Shown: positions 6,200-7,273 of the stretch, piece after piece
Position numbering within the stretch: position 1 is the stretch's first letter
Layout: the number at the start of each line of letters is the position of its first letter
NCBI GenBank assembly: GCA_000437755.1
Contig: FR900106.1
Span: 1 to 7,273 of the forward strand
DNA: 7,273 nt
Direction of reading: 5' to 3'
DNA from: Roseburia sp. CAG:303
GTDB taxonomy: Bacteria > Bacillota > Clostridia > Lachnospirales > Lachnospiraceae
The notes under the pieces: generated by a model
Told to the model about the DNA's origin: nothing
Seen by the model: the letters and a program-made list of their open reading frames with translations, nothing else
Database searches by the model: none
Translations under genes and position numbers: made by a program

Positions 6200-7033
6200 T
6201 TAATAATTGCATATAATGACTTCTTCACCGGTCCGCTTTGATGCATCGGAATTTATCATACGCTTTACACTTACTACGTCGATCCGGTATCCTTTGCCCT
6301 GATATAACTGATTAATCAGTTCTGTATTGTGATTTGTCAGCATACAGTAGCAGCCTCGCCCGGTAAGCCTGTCATACAGATCTGCCAGTCTTTTATGGCT
6401 CTCGATATCAAATCCTTCTTTTGTATAGGACTCGAAGGAGGTCGGATTGAGTGGTGCATAGGGACTGTCTATAAAGACAAAATCACCTTCTCCGGCTTCT
6501 TTGCAGGCTTCTTCAAAATCACCCTGCGTAATTCTGACTTTCTGCAGATATCGGGATGTTTCCAGAATAAGTTCTCTGTCCACAGATGCTTTCCGGCTGT
6601 TATTGTACGGCACGTTAAAAAGTCCTTTTCCATTTACCCTGTATAATCCATTAAAACAATGCTTGTTTATAAAGACAAACAATGCCGCCAGCCCGGTATC
6701 ATATTCCTGCTTCATCAGCTTGTCGTTATATAATTCCCGCATTTCATAATAGTAACTCTTTCCATCTTCCGGCATCTCCTGATCCAGCTTTTCCACTTCT
6801 CTTAAAAAATCCTCCGGATTGCCCTGAATCTGTCTGTAGGTATGCACCAGGGCAGTATTAATATCATTAATCCATGCATGTTCCGGCTGTAATTCAAATA
6901 ATACTGCTCCACCGCCTATGAAGGGTTCATAATAATTATTGTATTGTTCCGGCATTCTTTCTCTTATCTGCTGAAGTAACTGCCGCTTCCCTCCAGCCCA
7001 TTTTACAAATGGTGCAATATTTGAATTACTCAT
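6200..7033 (-). CDS. dpnM: Dam-family DNA adenine methyltransferase (DpnM-like, predicted GATC)
   Basis: This is a 277-residue class D12/Dam-type N6-adenine methyltransferase (DpnM is about 284). FVKWAGGKRQLL (9-20) and YYEPFIGGGAVLF (34-46) form the AdoMet-binding motif I region, and INDINTALV (55-63) follows. NKHCFNGLYRVNGKG (123-137) and SYTKEGF (202-208) are typical of the family. The catalytic tetrapeptide is DSPY (189-192) instead of DPPY. NSDASKRTGEEVIICNY closes the protein. GAGGAAG six bases before the ATG and a clear promoter at 7075-7103 support the start. As the first gene of the operon it would be made first and would methylate adenine in GATC of the host chromosome, protecting it from the endonuclease encoded two genes downstream. 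Confidence 0.92.
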   Translation of the reverse strand: MSNSNIAPFVKWAGGKRQLLQQIRERMPEQYNNYYEPFIGGGAVLFELQPEHAWINDINTALVHTYRQIQGNPEDFLREVEKLDQEMPEDGKSYYYEMRELYNDKLMKQEYDTGLAALFVFINKHCFNGLYRVNGKGLFNVPYNNSRKASVDRELILETSRYLQKVRITQGDFEEACKEAGEGDFVFIDSPYAPLNPTSFESYTKEGFDIESHKRLADLYDRLTGRGCYCMLTNHNTELINQLYQGKGYRIDVVSVKRMINSDASKRTGEEVIICNY

Positions 7034-7074
7034 TTCTCTTCCTCGTCTTTACATCTGCTCTTGTCATCCTATCT

Positions 7075-7103
7075 ATTATACTTGCAAATGACGAATTTTA
7101 CAA
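7075..7103 (-). promoter_or_regulatory. Sigma-A-type promoter of the restriction-modification operon
   Basis: On the minus strand TTGTAA (7098-7103) is followed after exactly 17 bases by a perfect TATAAT (7075-7080). Transcription would begin near 7068, leaving a leader of about 35 bases before the dpnM ATG. No GATC lies in the promoter, so direct control by the system's own methylation is not suggested here. No other promoter is evident within the operon. Confidence 0.75.
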
Positions 7104-7113
7104 TATGCATATG

Positions 7114-7273
7114 CTATTTTCTGTCCATCACTATTTTCAGAATCTTATGCCCCGCACATTTCTCATAACAAATTCCGCACTTTGTGCATTTTTCCTGATC
7201 AATTTTCATCGGACAATGGGTGATTGCACCTGCCGGACAGCATCGGTAACACTGCCTGCAGCCGATACAGCCC
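7114..7273 (-). CDS. C-terminal end of a 2x[4Fe-4S] ferredoxin-domain protein
   Basis: The reading frame enters from the end of the window and stops at TAG (7114-7116), giving the last 52 residues. Two cysteine clusters are visible, CIGCRQCYRCCPAGAI and CTKCGICYEKC. Both have the C-x2-C-x2-C-x3-C spacing of bacterial-type ferredoxins that bind [4Fe-4S] clusters for electron transfer. It could be a small ferredoxin or the tail of a larger oxidoreductase subunit such as an NADH-dependent hydrogenase or NuoF-like protein; the fragment cannot distinguish these. It ends only 11 bases before the -35 box of the dpnM promoter. I see no convincing terminator between them, only the short palindrome GCATATGC at 7107-7114, so some read-through into the operon is possible. 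Confidence 0.8.
   Translation of the reverse strand, partial: GCIGCRQCYRCCPAGAITHCPMKIDQEKCTKCGICYEKCAGHKILKIVMDRK

Noticed and set aside
1..7273. GATC depletion as a sign of restriction pressure
   Set aside because: By eye about twenty GATC sites are present against roughly 28 expected at random in this length; the difference is too small and my count too rough to support a claim.
1..7273. CRISPR arrays, tRNA, rRNA, insertion-sequence ends or an integrase
   Set aside because: I saw no regularly spaced repeats, tRNA-like cloverleaf, rRNA segment, transposase or integrase frame in the window.

Overview
The window looks like chromosomal or island DNA from a low-GC Gram-positive anaerobe, most likely Clostridia of the Lachnospiraceae type. 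This rests on A/T-rich codon use, strong AGGAG-type ribosome binding sites, an AAA-ATPase/PD-(D/E)XK protein and a DUF11 protein of kinds common in gut Clostridia, and a truncated clostridial-style ferredoxin domain. The genus is an inference.

Layout: (1) bases 1-627 (+) are the 3' end of an AAA-ATPase-like/PD-(D/E)XK family gene, closed by a large two-way hairpin (652-731). (2) Bases 705-1602 (-) hold a decayed gene, probably for a membrane-anchored protein. Its pieces lie in different frames, and the indels sit in short repeats, including an exact four-base tandem duplication. (3) A divergent A/T-rich control region with a repeated 12-mer (1603-1784) separates it from a small XRE-type repressor gene (1785-2111, +). 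(4) A 136-base leader with an inverted repeat precedes a two-repeat DUF11 protein (2248-3099, +) that has no signal peptide and may have lost its C-terminal tail to a TA duplication. A strong two-way terminator (3180-3233) ends it.

(5) Bases 3256-7033 are a four-gene minus-strand operon read from a clear sigma-A-type promoter (7075-7103). The order is a DpnM-like Dam-family adenine methylase, a DpnA-like second methylase, a DpnII/MboI-family endonuclease, and a 414-residue protein of unknown role. The first three reproduce the gene order M-A-R of the DpnII system, so the predicted target is GATC. DpnM would protect duplex GATC sites, DpnA could methylate additional (possibly single-stranded incoming) DNA, and the endonuclease would cut unmodified GATC. 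About twenty GATC tetramers are visible in the window, so it would depend on that methylation.

(6) Bases 7114-7273 (-) are the end of a protein with two [4Fe-4S] ferredoxin motifs, lying just upstream of the restriction operon.

The most promising unexplained element is the fourth operon gene. It has a novel-looking N-terminus, a very acidic linker, a coiled coil and a C-terminal Rossmann-like domain, and it is fused transcriptionally to a complete restriction-modification system.
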